This document shows positions 1 to 7,588 of a stretch of 18,850 bases of DNA, piece by piece (positions within the stretch are counted from its first letter, which is position 1; each line of letters opens with the position of its first letter). The DNA comes from Pirellulales bacterium (GTDB lineage Bacteria; Planctomycetota; Planctomycetia; Pirellulales; JALHLM01): assembly GCA_022844585.1 (NCBI GenBank), contig JALHLM010000042.1:1-18850 (forward strand), in the 5' to 3' direction. Below the pieces are notes generated by a model that was given only the letters and a program-made list of their open reading frames with translations, searched no databases and was not told where the DNA came from. The position numbers were made by a program, and so were the translations under genes.

Positions 1-124
1 CGTCGGTCGCCCCAAATCTGCTAGACTGCGGGCTGAAACGCCTGGCGCCGCCGCTCGGCATGGTTGCGAGCGATCATCGTCGGTCTCCGGAGCGTCCTAT
101 TCAACACCTGTGAATTGGGGAACT

Positions 125-952
125 ATGCTGATCAAAGTCGGCTTTGAGATTTCGTTTGACTCTCCGCGGCCGGCCCCCATGTTGTTGATGCTCTACCTGC
201 ATCCATCGCGCGAGTTGACCACGCGGCGGGCGGACCGCCTGGAAGTGACTCCGCGATTGCCGGTCGCCGAGTATTTCGATCTGTACGGCAATCGTTGCGG
301 GCGCGTCGTGGCGCCGACGGGGCGCGTGATGTTTCGCAATGAAGCGCTGGTGGAAGATTGCGGCTTGCCCGATTTGCAAGTGCCGAGCGCGCCGCAGGCC
401 CTGGTGCAGGATCTTCCGCACGAGACATTGCTGTACCTGCTGGCCAGCCGTTACTGCGAGGTGGACAGCGAATTGAAGGACCTGGCGTGGAGTCTGTTCG
501 GGCGCACGCCGCCGGGCTGGCCGCGCGTGCAGGCGATCTGCGAGTTCGTGCATCGGCACATTCGCTTCGACTACATGCAAGCCCGGGCGACGCGGACGGC
601 GCTCGATGTCTACAAAGAGCGGGTCGGCGTCTGCCGCGATTTCATGCACCTGGCGATCACGTTTTGCCGGAACTGTAATATTCCCGCACGCTACTGCACC
701 GGTTACCTGGGCGATCTCGGCGTGCCGCAGGCTGATAGTCCGATGGACTTCAGCGCCTGGTTCGAGGCGTATCTCGGCGGTCAGTGGTACGCGTTCGATG
801 CCCGCAACAACGTGCCGCGGATCGGCCGGGTGTTGATGGCGCGCGGCCGCGACGCCGCGGACGTGGCAATGACGACCACGTTCGGGGAGAATCGGCTGGA
901 TACGTTTCGCGTCTGGACGGATGAAGTAAACGCGAAAGACTGTGTCGCGTGA
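125..952 (+). CDS. Transglutaminase-like family protein, catalytic His apparently replaced by Ser
   Basis: A 275-aa protein with an N-terminal beta-rich domain (about residues 1-85, bacterial-transglutaminase-like N-terminal type) followed by a transglutaminase/protease core (about 130-240). The core shows Cys170 in GVCRDFMHLA and Asp225 in YAFDARNN, at the spacing expected for a Cys-His-Asp triad. The slot between them, where transglutaminase cores usually carry His in a HAW motif, reads FSAWFEAYL with Ser210. Family members act as cysteine peptidases or amide-bond enzymes, but the substrate here is unknown. No signal peptide or membrane segment is visible, so it is probably cytoplasmic. I chose the ATG at 125 over an in-frame GTG at 110 because family proteins begin close to this point; neither has a strong ribosome binding site. 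The next gene follows after 25 nt on the same strand, so the two may be cotranscribed. Family assignment is firm; whether the enzyme is active is open. Confidence 0.85.
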   Translation: MLIKVGFEISFDSPRPAPMLLMLYLHPSRELTTRRADRLEVTPRLPVAEYFDLYGNRCGRVVAPTGRVMFRNEALVEDCGLPDLQVPSAPQALVQDLPHETLLYLLASRYCEVDSELKDLAWSLFGRTPPGWPRVQAICEFVHRHIRFDYMQARATRTALDVYKERVGVCRDFMHLAITFCRNCNIPARYCTGYLGDLGVPQADSPMDFSAWFEAYLGGQWYAFDARNNVPRIGRVLMARGRDAADVAMTTTFGENRLDTFRVWTDEVNAKDCVA

Positions 953-977
953 ATGGAGCCAACGTCGGAATCGCGTT

Positions 978-1859
978 ATGCAGGAAACTCGACTTGTCGT
1001 AGGCTGCGGATACCTCGGACGCCGGGCTGCGGAACTGTGGCGGGATGCAGGGGACGAAGTGTTCGTCACCACGCGTTCGCCGGAACGTGCGGCGCAATTC
1101 CGAGCTGACGGCTTTCAAGCGATTCAGGTTGACCTTACGCAGTCCACAAAATGGCCGTCCTTTCCGGCTGCGGCCACGGTGCTGTTCGCGGTGGGTTTCG
1201 ATCGTCACGCAGGCGTCGAGATGCGGACGGTTTACGTCGACGGACTGCGCCGCACCTTGGACGCGCTGCCTGCCAACGTGGGGCGATTCATCTACATCAG
1301 CTCCACGGGCGTCTACGGGCAGAGCCAGGACGAAGTGGTCGACGAGGATTCGCCGACGGAGCCCACGCGGCAGGGCGGTAAAATCTGCCTCGAAGCCGAG
1401 TCGCTGCTGAGGAGTCATCCCGTTGGGGCGCGAGCTATTATCTTGCGGTTGGCCGGCATCTATGGGCCGGGCCGAATTCCGCGACTCGACGCCATCCGGG
1501 CCGGCGAACCGCTAGCGTTGCCCACCGAGGGATTCCTCAACCTGATTCATGTCGAAGACGCAGCGCGAATTGTTCTGTTAGCGGCGGAACTCGCCCGGCC
1601 GCCCCGAACCTACCTGGTTTCCGACGGGCACCCGTTGAAACGGAGCGCGTATTACAACGAGGTCGCCCGTCGGCTCAACGCGCCTCGGCCTACCTACGTG
1701 GAACCCGGCGAAAACGCGGCAGCCACGCGAGCCGAAGCAAGCAAGCGTCTCGACATCCGTCGCTTGCTCACCGAGCTTCCGGTGACGCTTAAGTACCCCA
1801 ACTACAAGCATGGATTGAAGGCGATTCTGGCGGACGAGTTGCGTTCGACATCCATTTAG
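978..1859 (+). CDS. Atypical SDR family NAD(P)-binding epimerase/dehydratase-like protein
   Basis: A 293-aa Rossmann-fold protein of the extended/atypical short-chain dehydrogenase group. The N-terminal dinucleotide-binding glycine motif is VVGCGYLGRR (G9, G11, G14), followed by the SDR strand YISSTGVYG (about 106-114) and a mid-domain LRLAGIYGPGR stretch typical of NAD-dependent epimerases. The usual catalytic YxxxK is not intact: at the expected place is R131-Q-G-G-K135, so the lysine is present and the tyrosine absent, as in atypical SDRs of the YeeZ kind, which may act as NAD(P) sensors or on unknown substrates. The ATG at 978 puts the glycine motif at the normal distance from the N terminus and has a weak GGAA about 7 nt upstream; an upstream in-frame GTG at 942 would overlap the preceding gene. 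The substrate cannot be told from sequence. Confidence 0.85.
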   Translation: MQETRLVVGCGYLGRRAAELWRDAGDEVFVTTRSPERAAQFRADGFQAIQVDLTQSTKWPSFPAAATVLFAVGFDRHAGVEMRTVYVDGLRRTLDALPANVGRFIYISSTGVYGQSQDEVVDEDSPTEPTRQGGKICLEAESLLRSHPVGARAIILRLAGIYGPGRIPRLDAIRAGEPLALPTEGFLNLIHVEDAARIVLLAAELARPPRTYLVSDGHPLKRSAYYNEVARRLNAPRPTYVEPGENAAATRAEASKRLDIRRLLTELPVTLKYPNYKHGLKAILADELRSTSI

Positions 1860-1950
1860 CCACTCCGATCGCCCGCACTTCCCTGCCACGTGATCGGCAG
1901 GCGGACTGCGGACCCCATATCCGACATTCCCGTCGGCCGGCGCGCCACGC

Positions 1951-1956
1951 TACAAT
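1951..1956 (+). promoter_or_regulatory. Candidate -10 element upstream of acyl-CoA ligase gene
   Basis: TACAAT preceded by GC, 31 nt before the ATG at 1987, is a near-consensus sigma-70 -10 hexamer. No convincing -35 lies 16-18 bp upstream (TTCCCG at best). The placement fits a short leader, but the call rests on a single hexamer. Confidence 0.3.
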
Positions 1957-1986
1957 ACTTCAGCTGTCCCACGGAGCGCCCCCACG

Positions 1987-3663
1987 ATGGCTGATGAAAA
2001 CCCTGCGCCTTGGGTCGATGGACGAACCATTGGCGAAGCGCTGTTGCACACGGTCTCCCTCCATGGCGAGCGCGATGCGCTCGTGTTCCCCGAATTGGAT
2101 TTGCGCTGGAGCTACGCGCAATTTGCCCACGAAGTGGAACGCGCCGCGCGCGGTTTGCTGGCGATCGGCATTCAAGCGGGCGAGCACGTCGCGATTTGGG
2201 CGACGAACGTGCCGCAATGGGTCGTCATGCAATTTGCCACGGCGCGGATCGGCGCCGTGCTGGTCACCGTGAACCCGGCATATCGGCCGTTTGAGCTGAA
2301 CTATGTGCTCAAGCAGAGTGACGCGGTCGCCTTGTTTCTCGTCGACCGCTTTAAGACTTCCAACTATTTCACCATGCTCGGCGAGGTCTGCCCCGAGTTG
2401 GCCCAGGCGGCGCCGGACAACCTGTCGCTGAGCGAATTTCCGAAGCTTCGCCATGTCGTAGCGCTCAAAGGCGGCCAGCCGGGCGGTTCAATCACCTGGG
2501 AACAAATGCTGGTACGCGGCGAGTCCATCACCTCAGCGCAGGTCAATGCGCGCGCCGCACAATTGCACGCCGCCCAGCCGATCAACATCCAATATACCTC
2601 CGGCACGACTGGCTTCCCGAAGGCGGCCACGTTGAGTCACCGCAACCTGCTGATGAATGCCTTCTACGTGGGGCAATGCCAACGGCTGACGACGGAGGAC
2701 CGGATCTGCATTCCCGTGCCGTTTTATCATTGCTTCGGTTGCGTATTGGGGACGTTATGCGCGGCCGTTTACGGCGCGGCGATGGTCGTGCCAGCCGAGT
2801 ATTTTCAACCCACGGCGACGCTCGCCGCAATCGAGCAGGCCCGCGCCACGTCCATTTATGGCGTGCCGACAATGTTCATCGCCGAGTTGGAAGACGCAAC
2901 GTTCGCTGGGCGGGACCTCAAGTCCTTGCGGACCGGCATCATGGCCGGCAGCCCTTGCCCGATCGAAGTCATGCGGAAAGTCATCGATCGCATGGGCGCG
3001 CGGGAAATGACCATCGCCTACGGGCAGACCGAGGCCTCGCCCGTGATCACGCAAACGCGCACCGACGACCCGCTGGAACTGCGCGTGGAAACCGTCGGAC
3101 GTGAACTGCCGGGCGTGGAAGTGAAAATCGTCGATCCCGCGACTGGCGATACCGTCCCGACCGGTGTACAGGGCGAACTTTGCACGCGCGGGCACGTGGT
3201 GATGCTTGGCTATTACAACAATCCCGACGCCACGGCCGCGGCAATCGATTCCGACGGCTGGCTCCATACCGGCGACCTCGCCACGCAACAGTCGAACGGC
3301 TATTACCGCATCACCGGCCGCATCAAGGACATGGTCATCCGCGGTGGGGAGAACATTTTCCCTCGCGAGATCGAGGAGTTCCTGTTCACTCACCCGGCGA
3401 TCGAACAAGCCGCCGTGGTGGGGGTGCCGGATCCGAAGTACGTCGAGGAATTGTGCGCGTGGATCAAGCTAAAATCCGGCTGCGAACTCTCGGTCGATGA
3501 AGTCCGCAACTACTGCCGGGCCCACTTGGCTCACTATAAGGTCCCACGGCACGTGAAATTTGTCGAGTCCTTCCCGCAAACGGTGACCGGCAAGATCCAG
3601 AAGTTCAAAATCCGCGAGTTGATGTGCCAGGAACTGCAGGTCAAGGAACACGAAACGGCGTAA
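1987..3663 (+). CDS. AMP-binding acyl-CoA synthetase (medium/long-chain fatty-acid:CoA ligase type)
   Basis: A 558-aa member of the ANL adenylate-forming superfamily, expected to activate a carboxylic acid as acyl-AMP and transfer it to CoA in the cytoplasm. All core motifs are present: P-loop YTSGTTGFPK (203-212), the adenine/acyl-binding YGQTE (345-349), GWLHTGD (424-430) with the ATP-ribose aspartate, the hinge GRIKDMVIRGGEN (444-456), and the C-terminal catalytic lysine in TGKIQK (K536). Length and motif wording resemble bacterial FadD-like or acyl-CoA synthetase family members rather than acetyl-CoA synthetase, which is about 650 aa. The gene stands alone: 127 nt from the gene before, and followed by a long inverted repeat that may end transcription. 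There is no strong Shine-Dalgarno at the ATG. A link to the phosphonate genes downstream (for instance activating released acetate) is not supported by the motifs. Confidence 0.92.
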   Translation: MADENPAPWVDGRTIGEALLHTVSLHGERDALVFPELDLRWSYAQFAHEVERAARGLLAIGIQAGEHVAIWATNVPQWVVMQFATARIGAVLVTVNPAYRPFELNYVLKQSDAVALFLVDRFKTSNYFTMLGEVCPELAQAAPDNLSLSEFPKLRHVVALKGGQPGGSITWEQMLVRGESITSAQVNARAAQLHAAQPINIQYTSGTTGFPKAATLSHRNLLMNAFYVGQCQRLTTEDRICIPVPFYHCFGCVLGTLCAAVYGAAMVVPAEYFQPTATLAAIEQARATSIYGVPTMFIAELEDATFAGRDLKSLRTGIMAGSPCPIEVMRKVIDRMGAREMTIAYGQTEASPVITQTRTDDPLELRVETVGRELPGVEVKIVDPATGDTVPTGVQGELCTRGHVVMLGYYNNPDATAAAIDSDGWLHTGDLATQQSNGYYRITGRIKDMVIRGGENIFPREIEEFLFTHPAIEQAAVVGVPDPKYVEELCAWIKLKSGCELSVDEVRNYCRAHLAHYKVPRHVKFVESFPQTVTGKIQKFKIRELMCQELQVKEHETA

Positions 3664-3700
3664 GGTCTTTACCACTCTCAACCCGTGAAGATGGGTCGAC

Positions 3701-3803
3701 TGTGGGAGGCGTCTCCGACGCCGATGGTTCGAAGCGGCACTACAAGACCGCGCGATTCCCTGGAAAATCGCCCATCGCATCGGCGTCGGAGACGCCTCCC
3801 ACA
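3701..3803. repeat. 103-bp element with perfect 26-bp terminal inverted repeats (REP/MITE-like)
   Basis: Bases 3701-3726 are the exact reverse complement of 3778-3803 (26 of 26), around a 51-nt centre that holds a small hairpin of its own (GCGATT at 3752-3757 with AATCGC at 3766-3771). The arms contain GGCGTCTCCGACGCC, itself a near-palindrome. I remember this arm sequence as an abundant intergenic repeat of Planctomycetes genomes, unverified here. A run of seven T (3809-3815) follows five bases after the right arm, so the structure could also terminate transcription of the ligase gene 37 nt upstream. The rest of the 323-bp gap (3664-3986) holds only a candidate promoter at 3844-3873. Confidence 0.8.
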
Positions 3804-3843
3804 ATCGGTTTTTTTCCGCGCCATAAATTCTTGCGGCGGTTTC

Positions 3844-3873
3844 TTGCCCGACCTTGCGAGACTCGCGTAGAAT
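3844..3873 (+). promoter_or_regulatory. Candidate sigma-70 promoter for the small membrane protein gene
   Basis: TTGCCC (3844-3849) and TAGAAT (3868-3873) are separated by 18 bp and lie 114 nt before the ATG at 3987. The -10 matches consensus at five of six positions, the -35 at four of six. This is a pattern match only. Confidence 0.3.
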
Positions 3874-3986
3874 CAGGGAACGGGCGTCGGGTTGGGCCCC
3901 TGACGGCCTGAGAATCGATCTCGCCGCAGTTTCAGGCTCGTTAGTTGCGACGAGCTATTCGCGTCCGGTTCAGCAAGGAAGATGCC

Positions 3987-4484
3987 ATGGACCCCATGTG
4001 GTGGTGGATCGTCGGCGCGTTCGTACTTAGCCTCGCGGTAGCCGCGGGCCTCTTGTGGCGGCCGATGCGCAAGGCCTGGAGTGCGCCTGATCTGGAAAAA
4101 TGCCAGCGGGACTTCCATCTCCAGCGCGAACGGCTGGAGCACCGCTTTTTCGAACTCGCGGCGGCCAGCGGCAAGCCGCGAGGCCTGCGCTGGGCCGATT
4201 GCGACTTCGCCGATGACGTCACCTACGCACGCGACCGCGGGTTGCGGGGCGAGTTGCAGGCTTTCGTGGGCGTGACCATCCGTTTCGAGGCGATCGAAGG
4301 GGGGCCCATGGAAGACGTCGAGGCGGTAGGCAACCTGCGTGCCGCCACGGCGGTCTTTCGCTTCGACGGAACGCTCTGGCGCACCGACGGCCGTGCCATC
4401 TTCAACTTGAACCCCGCCGAGGCGATCGCTTACTACCACGAAAGCCTCACGCGGGTCGCGGAACGCCAAACTCGCCGCGTCTAG
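3987..4484 (+). CDS. Hypothetical single-pass membrane-anchored protein
   Basis: A 165-aa protein I do not recognise. Residues about 4-24 (WWWIVGAFVLSLAVAAGLLW) form one hydrophobic segment, followed by a basic RPMRKAW, which suggests an N-out anchor with a cytoplasmic C-terminal domain. The soluble part contains a Glu/Arg-rich helical stretch (about 35-60) and then a mixed beta region with GVTIRFEAIEGG and TAVFRFDGTLWRTDGRAIFNLNPAEA. The ATG at 3987 is supported by AAGGAAG at 3975-3981, five bases upstream; an in-frame ATG at 3945 lacks this. Its stop TAG (4482-4484) overlaps the stop of the convergent pbfA gene in a shared CTAG. No function can be assigned. Confidence 0.75.
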   Translation: MDPMWWWIVGAFVLSLAVAAGLLWRPMRKAWSAPDLEKCQRDFHLQRERLEHRFFELAAASGKPRGLRWADCDFADDVTYARDRGLRGELQAFVGVTIRFEAIEGGPMEDVEAVGNLRAATAVFRFDGTLWRTDGRAIFNLNPAEAIAYYHESLTRVAERQTRRV

Positions 4485-5857
4485 CGGAAGCTGTTGCCGC
4501 TCACTTCGACGAGGCATTGCTCGATGATGTCGAGCGCCTTGTCCAATTCCGCGCGCTCGATCACCAATGGCGGCGTCAACGTCAGAATGCTCCCCATCGT
4601 GAGCTTGAAACTCAGCCCGAGTTCCAACGCGCGATACATCACCGCCTCGGCCTCGTCCGTGGCCTTTTCCTTGGTTTGGCGGTCTTTCACCAGCTCGATG
4701 CCCAGCAACAGCCCGACACCACGGACGTCGCCGATGAGTGGGAATTTCTCTTTCATCGCCTGCATGCGGCGCATCGCATGCGCGCCCAGTTCGCGGGCGT
4801 TTTCGACCAGCTTTTCATCTTCGATGATTTGCAGCGTCGCCAAGCCGGCAGCGCAGGCAACCGGGCTTTTCTCGTGCGTGTAATGCCCGAGCGCGCGGTC
4901 GCCAGCGACATCGAAATCATCCCGCGCCACGAGCGCCGCCAGCGGGAACACGCCGCCGCCGAGGCCTTTGCCGAGGACCATCATGTCCGGCACGACCCCG
5001 AAATGCTCGCTCGCCCACATTTTGCCGGTGCGGCCGAGGCCCAGGCAGATTTCGTCGAAGATCAACAGAGCGCCGTGTTTATCGCAAGCGCGGCGGACCG
5101 CCTCCCAGTATTCGGGCGGCGGCACAAACGGCGTGCTGCGGATGGGCTCGGCGATCACGGCCGCGACGTCTCCTTCTTTTTCCAGCACGTATTCGAGGTA
5201 GTTCGAGCACTTCAAATCGCAACCGCCGCGCGTCGAACAATCCCACAAACAGCGATAACTGTCGGCCGGCGGGACGTGTTCCGTTCCCGGCAGTAGCGGC
5301 CCAATGCGGCTGCGGAAAATCGCCTCGCCGCCCAGCGAGATGGAATCCAATGACGCGCCGTGAAACGAGTCCCACATCGAGATCGTTTTGAAGCGCCCCG
5401 TCACGATCCGCGCCAATTTGAGCGCCATCCCGATGGCGCTCGTGCCACCAGGGGCGAGTAGGATCTTGTTCAAATTGCCCGGCGATGCCGTCGCCAGTTT
5501 CGCGGCGAAATCGACGGCCACCTGGTTCGCGTAGCGCCGCGTGCAAAACGGCATCGCGTCGAGCTGCTGCTTGATCGCCTCGATCACCCGGGGATGCCCG
5601 AAGCCGACCTGGTGGACGCTGTTGCCATGGAAATCCATGTACCGGCGGCCCTGCAAGTCCTCGATGTAGATGCCCCGCGCGCCCGACAGAGCGTTCAAAC
5701 ACGGAGTCGACAGCGACTGTTCCAGAAACCACTTGGCGTCGTCGGCCAGAAGTTTTCGTGTGGCCGCGTCCAGCTGCGCGTCCTGCCACTGCTGGCGGCG
5801 AGGAGAGAGGTTGACGTCCCCTTCGGAACGATCGACATGCGACGAATCAGCAGCCAT
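4481..5857 (-). CDS. pbfA: (R)-1-hydroxy-2-aminoethylphosphonate ammonia-lyase (PbfA), class III aminotransferase fold
   Basis: A 458-aa fold-type-I PLP enzyme. Visible hallmarks are IFDEICLGLGRTG with the pyridine-nitrogen Asp268, and VLGKGLGGG with the Schiff-base Lys297. Where ordinary class III transaminases have a GTFxGHP-type motif it has GHYTHEKSPVACAA (324-337), which I associate with PbfA-type lyases. PbfA converts (R)-1-hydroxy-2-aminoethylphosphonate to phosphonoacetaldehyde and ammonia. The product is the substrate of PhnY, encoded in this same island, which supports the assignment. A cluster C203-x3-C-x5-C-x3-C217 is unusual for transaminases. The segment GGTSAIGMALKLAR replaces the common GSEAxExALK. 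It is divergent from the transporter gene and convergent with the gene before, sharing a CTAG stop overlap. No strong ribosome binding site precedes the ATG at 5857. Alternative: a 2-aminoethylphosphonate transaminase or other class III enzyme. Confidence 0.78.
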   Translation of the reverse strand: MAADSSHVDRSEGDVNLSPRRQQWQDAQLDAATRKLLADDAKWFLEQSLSTPCLNALSGARGIYIEDLQGRRYMDFHGNSVHQVGFGHPRVIEAIKQQLDAMPFCTRRYANQVAVDFAAKLATASPGNLNKILLAPGGTSAIGMALKLARIVTGRFKTISMWDSFHGASLDSISLGGEAIFRSRIGPLLPGTEHVPPADSYRCLWDCSTRGGCDLKCSNYLEYVLEKEGDVAAVIAEPIRSTPFVPPPEYWEAVRRACDKHGALLIFDEICLGLGRTGKMWASEHFGVVPDMMVLGKGLGGGVFPLAALVARDDFDVAGDRALGHYTHEKSPVACAAGLATLQIIEDEKLVENARELGAHAMRRMQAMKEKFPLIGDVRGVGLLLGIELVKDRQTKEKATDEAEAVMYRALELGLSFKLTMGSILTLTPPLVIERAELDKALDIIEQCLVEVSGNSFR

Positions 5858-5894
5858 TGCGCGACGAACTCACAAAGTGGATACAAACGCCACA

Positions 5895-5917
5895 CCAACC
5901 CGAAGCGCCAGCGAGGG
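5895..5917. repeat. Interspersed planctomycete-type intergenic repeat (AACCCGAAGCGCCAGCGAGG core)
   Basis: The 23-bp segment contains AACCCGAAGCGCCAGCGAGG, which I recall as a very common dispersed repeat in intergenic DNA of Pirellulales; in translation it gives the familiar spurious peptides TNPKRQRG, TRSASEG and SLALRVG. It sits between the divergent starts of pbfA and the transporter gene. Recognition is from memory and only one copy occurs in this window. Confidence 0.55.
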
Positions 5918-6013
5918 GGAGATGACGTCGCCATGCAGCGCGCCACGGCGCTGAGAATCAACGTCCATCCCGGCCTCCGGCACGCCGGTCTCAGGTGGGC
6001 GAACCGGCCCCAT

Positions 6014-6025
6014 ATTCCGTGGAAT
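6014..6025. promoter_or_regulatory. Short dyad in the pbfA/transporter divergent intergenic region
   Basis: ATTCC-GT-GGAAT is a perfect 5-2-5 inverted repeat, about midway between the two divergent start codons (5857 and about 6132). It is a possible operator for coordinated control of the island, but a dyad this short can occur by chance. I see no clear -35/-10 pair for either gene in this 274-bp gap. Confidence 0.2.
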
Positions 6026-6131
6026 CGGCCCGAATTGCAACGGCCGCCGCTGGCGATCCGTGCCGAGGATGATATTCTGTCTGGGCGCGCTCTGGGTCGC
6101 CAAACTTACCGGAATCAGCGAGTCCCCCGCC

Positions 6132-7460
6132 GTGTCCCGCCCTCAAGGTCGCCTTACCACCTGGCTGGCCAGCGCGCCGCAGCCAGCGTTCACCCTGTTC
6201 GCCATGCTGGCGGCGTTCTCGACGTACTTCTGCATGTACGCGTTTCGCAAGCCGTTCGCAGCCGCCGAGTTCAAGGATTTGCATTCCGCCTGGTTTGGCG
6301 AGATCCAGCTCAAGAGTTTGCTGGTCATCAGTCAAACCATTGGATATGCGATCTCCAAGTTTGTCGGGATCAAAGTTTGCTCCGAAGCACAGCCGCATCG
6401 GCGCTCGCAAGCGCTGATCGGGCTTATCCTCTTTGCCGAACTCGCCCTCGTCGCCTTTGGAGCGTTGCCCGTCGAGTTGAAATTCCTCGCGCTGTTCGCC
6501 AACGGCCTGGCATTGGGAATGGTCTGGGGCCTGGTCGTCTGGTACTTGGAGGGCCGCCGGACTTCCGAATTGCTTTTGGCCGGATTGAGTTGTTCTTTCA
6601 TTGTCGCCAGCGGCATGACGAAGGACGTTGGCAGTGCGATGATGAGCCCACCGAGCTGGGCGACCGGCATCTTGGGAAGCGGCGTTTCGGAAATGTGGAT
6701 GCCTGCGGCGACGGGTGCCGTGTTTCTGCCGTTCTATATTTTGTCGGTTTGGTGCCTGAAGCAGTTGCCCAAGCCCTCCAAGGCGGACGAATCGGAACGC
6801 AGCATCCGCGAAGTGATGGACGGAACGCATCGGTTGGCCTTTGTGAAGCATTTCTTCTGGGGCCTGTTGATGCTGATCATCACGTACTTCTTTCTCACCG
6901 CCTATCGCGACTTCCGCGACAACTTTCAGCGTCAACTATTCGAGGCGCTGGAGTATCCGTATGACTCCAACAAATTGATTGTCTCGCGCAGCGAAATGAT
7001 CGTGGCGTTCATTGTCACAGGCACACTGGCGCTGCTGAACATGATTAAAGACAATCGCCGCGGCTTGATTGGGGCCTTTGTGATTATGTGCGGCGGGTTG
7101 ATGCTGATGGGCGCAGCGACCTATTTGCACCGAGCGTCCATGTTGAGCGGATTCTGGTGGATGACGTTGGTGGGAACGGGAGCCTATCTCGCGTACGTGC
7201 CTTACGGTTCCGTGCTGTTCGACCGCCTGATCGCGTCGACTCGCGTGGTCGGCACCGCAGTATTCGCCATCTATGTCGCGGATGCCCTGGGTTACACCGG
7301 ATCGATCGGAGTGCTGTTGTTCAAAGAATTTGGCCAGAAGGACATCTCCTACCTGGAGTTCTTCGAGCAATTCACGATCTATCTCTCAATTTTTGGGACG
7401 ATCTTTCTCGTCGGCAGTTGCGCCTATTTCCTCACCCGCCATAGGCAGGCCGAGGCATGA
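6132..7460 (+). CDS. MFS-type 12-TM transporter, DUF5690 family, candidate organophosphonate carrier
   Basis: About 442 aa with twelve hydrophobic segments, starting with FTLFAMLAAFSTYFCMYAFRKPF (TM1) and ISQTIGYAISKFVGIKV (TM2) and ending in FTIYLSIFGTIFLVGSCAYFLTRH. The FCMYAFRKPF and GYxxSKFxGIKV wording recalls the DUF5690 family and is distantly like the UhpC/GlpT organophosphate:phosphate antiporters, where a TM1 arginine binds the phosphoryl group; here the TM1 Arg-Lys pair is present. It leads the plus-strand run that ends in phnA-phnY and is divergent from pbfA. Its likely role is import of the phosphonate, or exchange with the phosphate released by PhnA; that is inference. The start is uncertain: GTG 6132 gives a normal short N terminus, while GTG 6060 and ATG 6069 are in frame and would add a weakly hydrophobic extension. 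None has a clear Shine-Dalgarno. Confidence 0.8.
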   Translation: MSRPQGRLTTWLASAPQPAFTLFAMLAAFSTYFCMYAFRKPFAAAEFKDLHSAWFGEIQLKSLLVISQTIGYAISKFVGIKVCSEAQPHRRSQALIGLILFAELALVAFGALPVELKFLALFANGLALGMVWGLVVWYLEGRRTSELLLAGLSCSFIVASGMTKDVGSAMMSPPSWATGILGSGVSEMWMPAATGAVFLPFYILSVWCLKQLPKPSKADESERSIREVMDGTHRLAFVKHFFWGLLMLIITYFFLTAYRDFRDNFQRQLFEALEYPYDSNKLIVSRSEMIVAFIVTGTLALLNMIKDNRRGLIGAFVIMCGGLMLMGAATYLHRASMLSGFWWMTLVGTGAYLAYVPYGSVLFDRLIASTRVVGTAVFAIYVADALGYTGSIGVLLFKEFGQKDISYLEFFEQFTIYLSIFGTIFLVGSCAYFLTRHRQAEA

Positions 7461-7537
7461 GTCAATCTGCGCAAACCTCTGCCCAGCCTGCGCGTTTGCG
7501 GCTTGCTCCGAGGCTCTCCGGAAATAAGCTGAATGAT

Positions 7538-7543
7538 TACAAT
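7538..7543 (+). promoter_or_regulatory. Candidate -10 element upstream of the Rieske oxygenase gene
   Basis: TACAAT lies 45 nt before the ATG at 7589, within the 128-nt gap after the transporter gene. The 17-bp-distant -35 region is poor. If real, the Rieske-to-phnY genes could be transcribed apart from the transporter. Confidence 0.25.
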
Positions 7544-7588
7544 GCGGGCTGTGTCGCCCCATTCCGTTGATGTTTGCTACAGTTCGCC

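Noticed and set aside
1987..3663. Acetyl-CoA synthetase recycling the acetate made by PhnA
   Set aside because: At 558 aa with FadD-type motifs it is too short and differently worded from acetyl-CoA synthetase, and it is separated from the island by a repeat and an unrelated gene.
5594..6964. 456-aa plus-strand frame spanning the pbfA/transporter divergent region
   Set aside because: It runs antisense to pbfA, through an intergenic repeat and out of frame through the transporter; the translation is Arg-rich without motifs.
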